This document shows, in pieces, positions 63,899 to 64,000 of a stretch of DNA of 64,000 nucleotides. A model generated the notes under the pieces. It was given only the letters and a program-made list of their open reading frames with translations, searched no databases and was not told where the DNA came from. This DNA is from Nevskiales bacterium. GTDB taxonomy: Bacteria > Pseudomonadota > Gammaproteobacteria > Steroidobacterales > GCA-2729495. The position numbers and the translations under genes were made by a program. Position 1 is the first letter of the stretch. Each line of letters starts with the position of its first letter. Location: NCBI GenBank assembly GCA_011526045.1, contig WYBE01000031.1, forward strand, positions 1-64,000, in the 5' to 3' direction.

Positions 63899-64000
63899 AT
63901 GCCGAAGCATCGTGAGGACGGACATCTTTCGCCCGCCGATCGGCGGCGCGAAGTCGCATCGATCCTGGCCCAGGGTGTCGTCCGGTGGCGCCGGAGGATG
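63899..64000 (+). CDS. small leader protein of the recombinase operon, right copy (partial)
   Basis: The first 34 codons of a homologue of the 526-765 gene are present: MPKHREDGHLSPADRRREVA then SILAQGVVRWRRRM, running off the window end. It shares SPAxRRREhAxILAxGV with the left copy. A DUF2924 gene and a serine recombinase are predicted to follow outside the window. This is the strongest evidence for two tandem elements. Confidence 0.72.
   Translation, partial: MPKHREDGHLSPADRRREVASILAQGVVRWRRRM

Overview
The window looks like an integrated mobile element from a GC-rich bacterium, most plausibly a planctomycete. That guess rests on the gene style: a DUF2924/serine-recombinase module, a serine-rich Hint-domain virion protein, a PII-linked heavy-metal efflux operon and a phage sigma factor. 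No ribosomal or core marker is present, so the taxonomy is an inference.

Layout. An initiator tRNA (53-125) is followed by a non-coding leader (126-525) and a four-gene recombination operon: small leader protein, DUF2924 protein, large serine recombinase, small HTH-like protein (526-3282). At the far right (63506-64000) a diverged second copy of the same leader and the first codons of a second leader protein appear. The window therefore seems to span one complete element bounded by two related recombination modules. Next to the left module is a Type I restriction-modification locus (3406-12628: hsdM, rhuM, hsdS, two unrecognised genes, hsdR), followed by an XRE regulator and an ImmA/IrrE peptidase.

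Region 14214-18614 holds a gene of unknown function and a duplicated two-gene unit. Each unit has a small protein with two DUF2292-like repeats followed by a sigma-70-like factor. In each unit the two genes are separated by a conserved, structured ~150-nt RNA that can hide the ribosome-binding site and start codon of the sigma gene. This is the most interesting finding. Replication and recombination genes follow (18611-27301): RecE-like nuclease, Sak4-like ATPase, DUF669 protein, RusA, SF2 helicase, HNH protein, primase-polymerase/helicase, an iteron-like repeat region and a ParB-methyltransferase. A leftward block of small genes (27313-29544) separates these from the late genes.

The late block (29784-48461) encodes a siphovirus-like particle: large terminase, portal, fused protease-major capsid protein, decoration protein, connectors, tail tube protein, a tail chaperone with a canonical -1 slippery site, two lipoproteins (one shaped like a unimolecular spanin), tape measure and distal tail proteins. 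It ends with a methyltransferase, a DUF115/glycosyltransferase-like protein, a serine-rich protein interrupted by an intein-like Hint domain, and a stand-alone PolX-type polymerase. No endolysin was recognised.

Region 48630-60994 is a metal-resistance island: cysteine-rich secreted protein, CzcC, small lipoprotein, CzcB, His-rich periplasmic protein, lipoprotein, PII-NG-type protein, Zn/Cd-type P1B ATPase and CzcA, then a leftward outer-membrane protein with a 43-aa hydrophobic peptide, and a Met/His-rich lipoprotein. A 3' fragment of a second czcA and a decayed AhpD-like gene (61021-61880) show past rearrangement. A DUF4160/DUF2442-XRE pair (62221-63379) closes the element. If the boundaries are right, a temperate phage or phage-derived element carries restriction and metal efflux as cargo.
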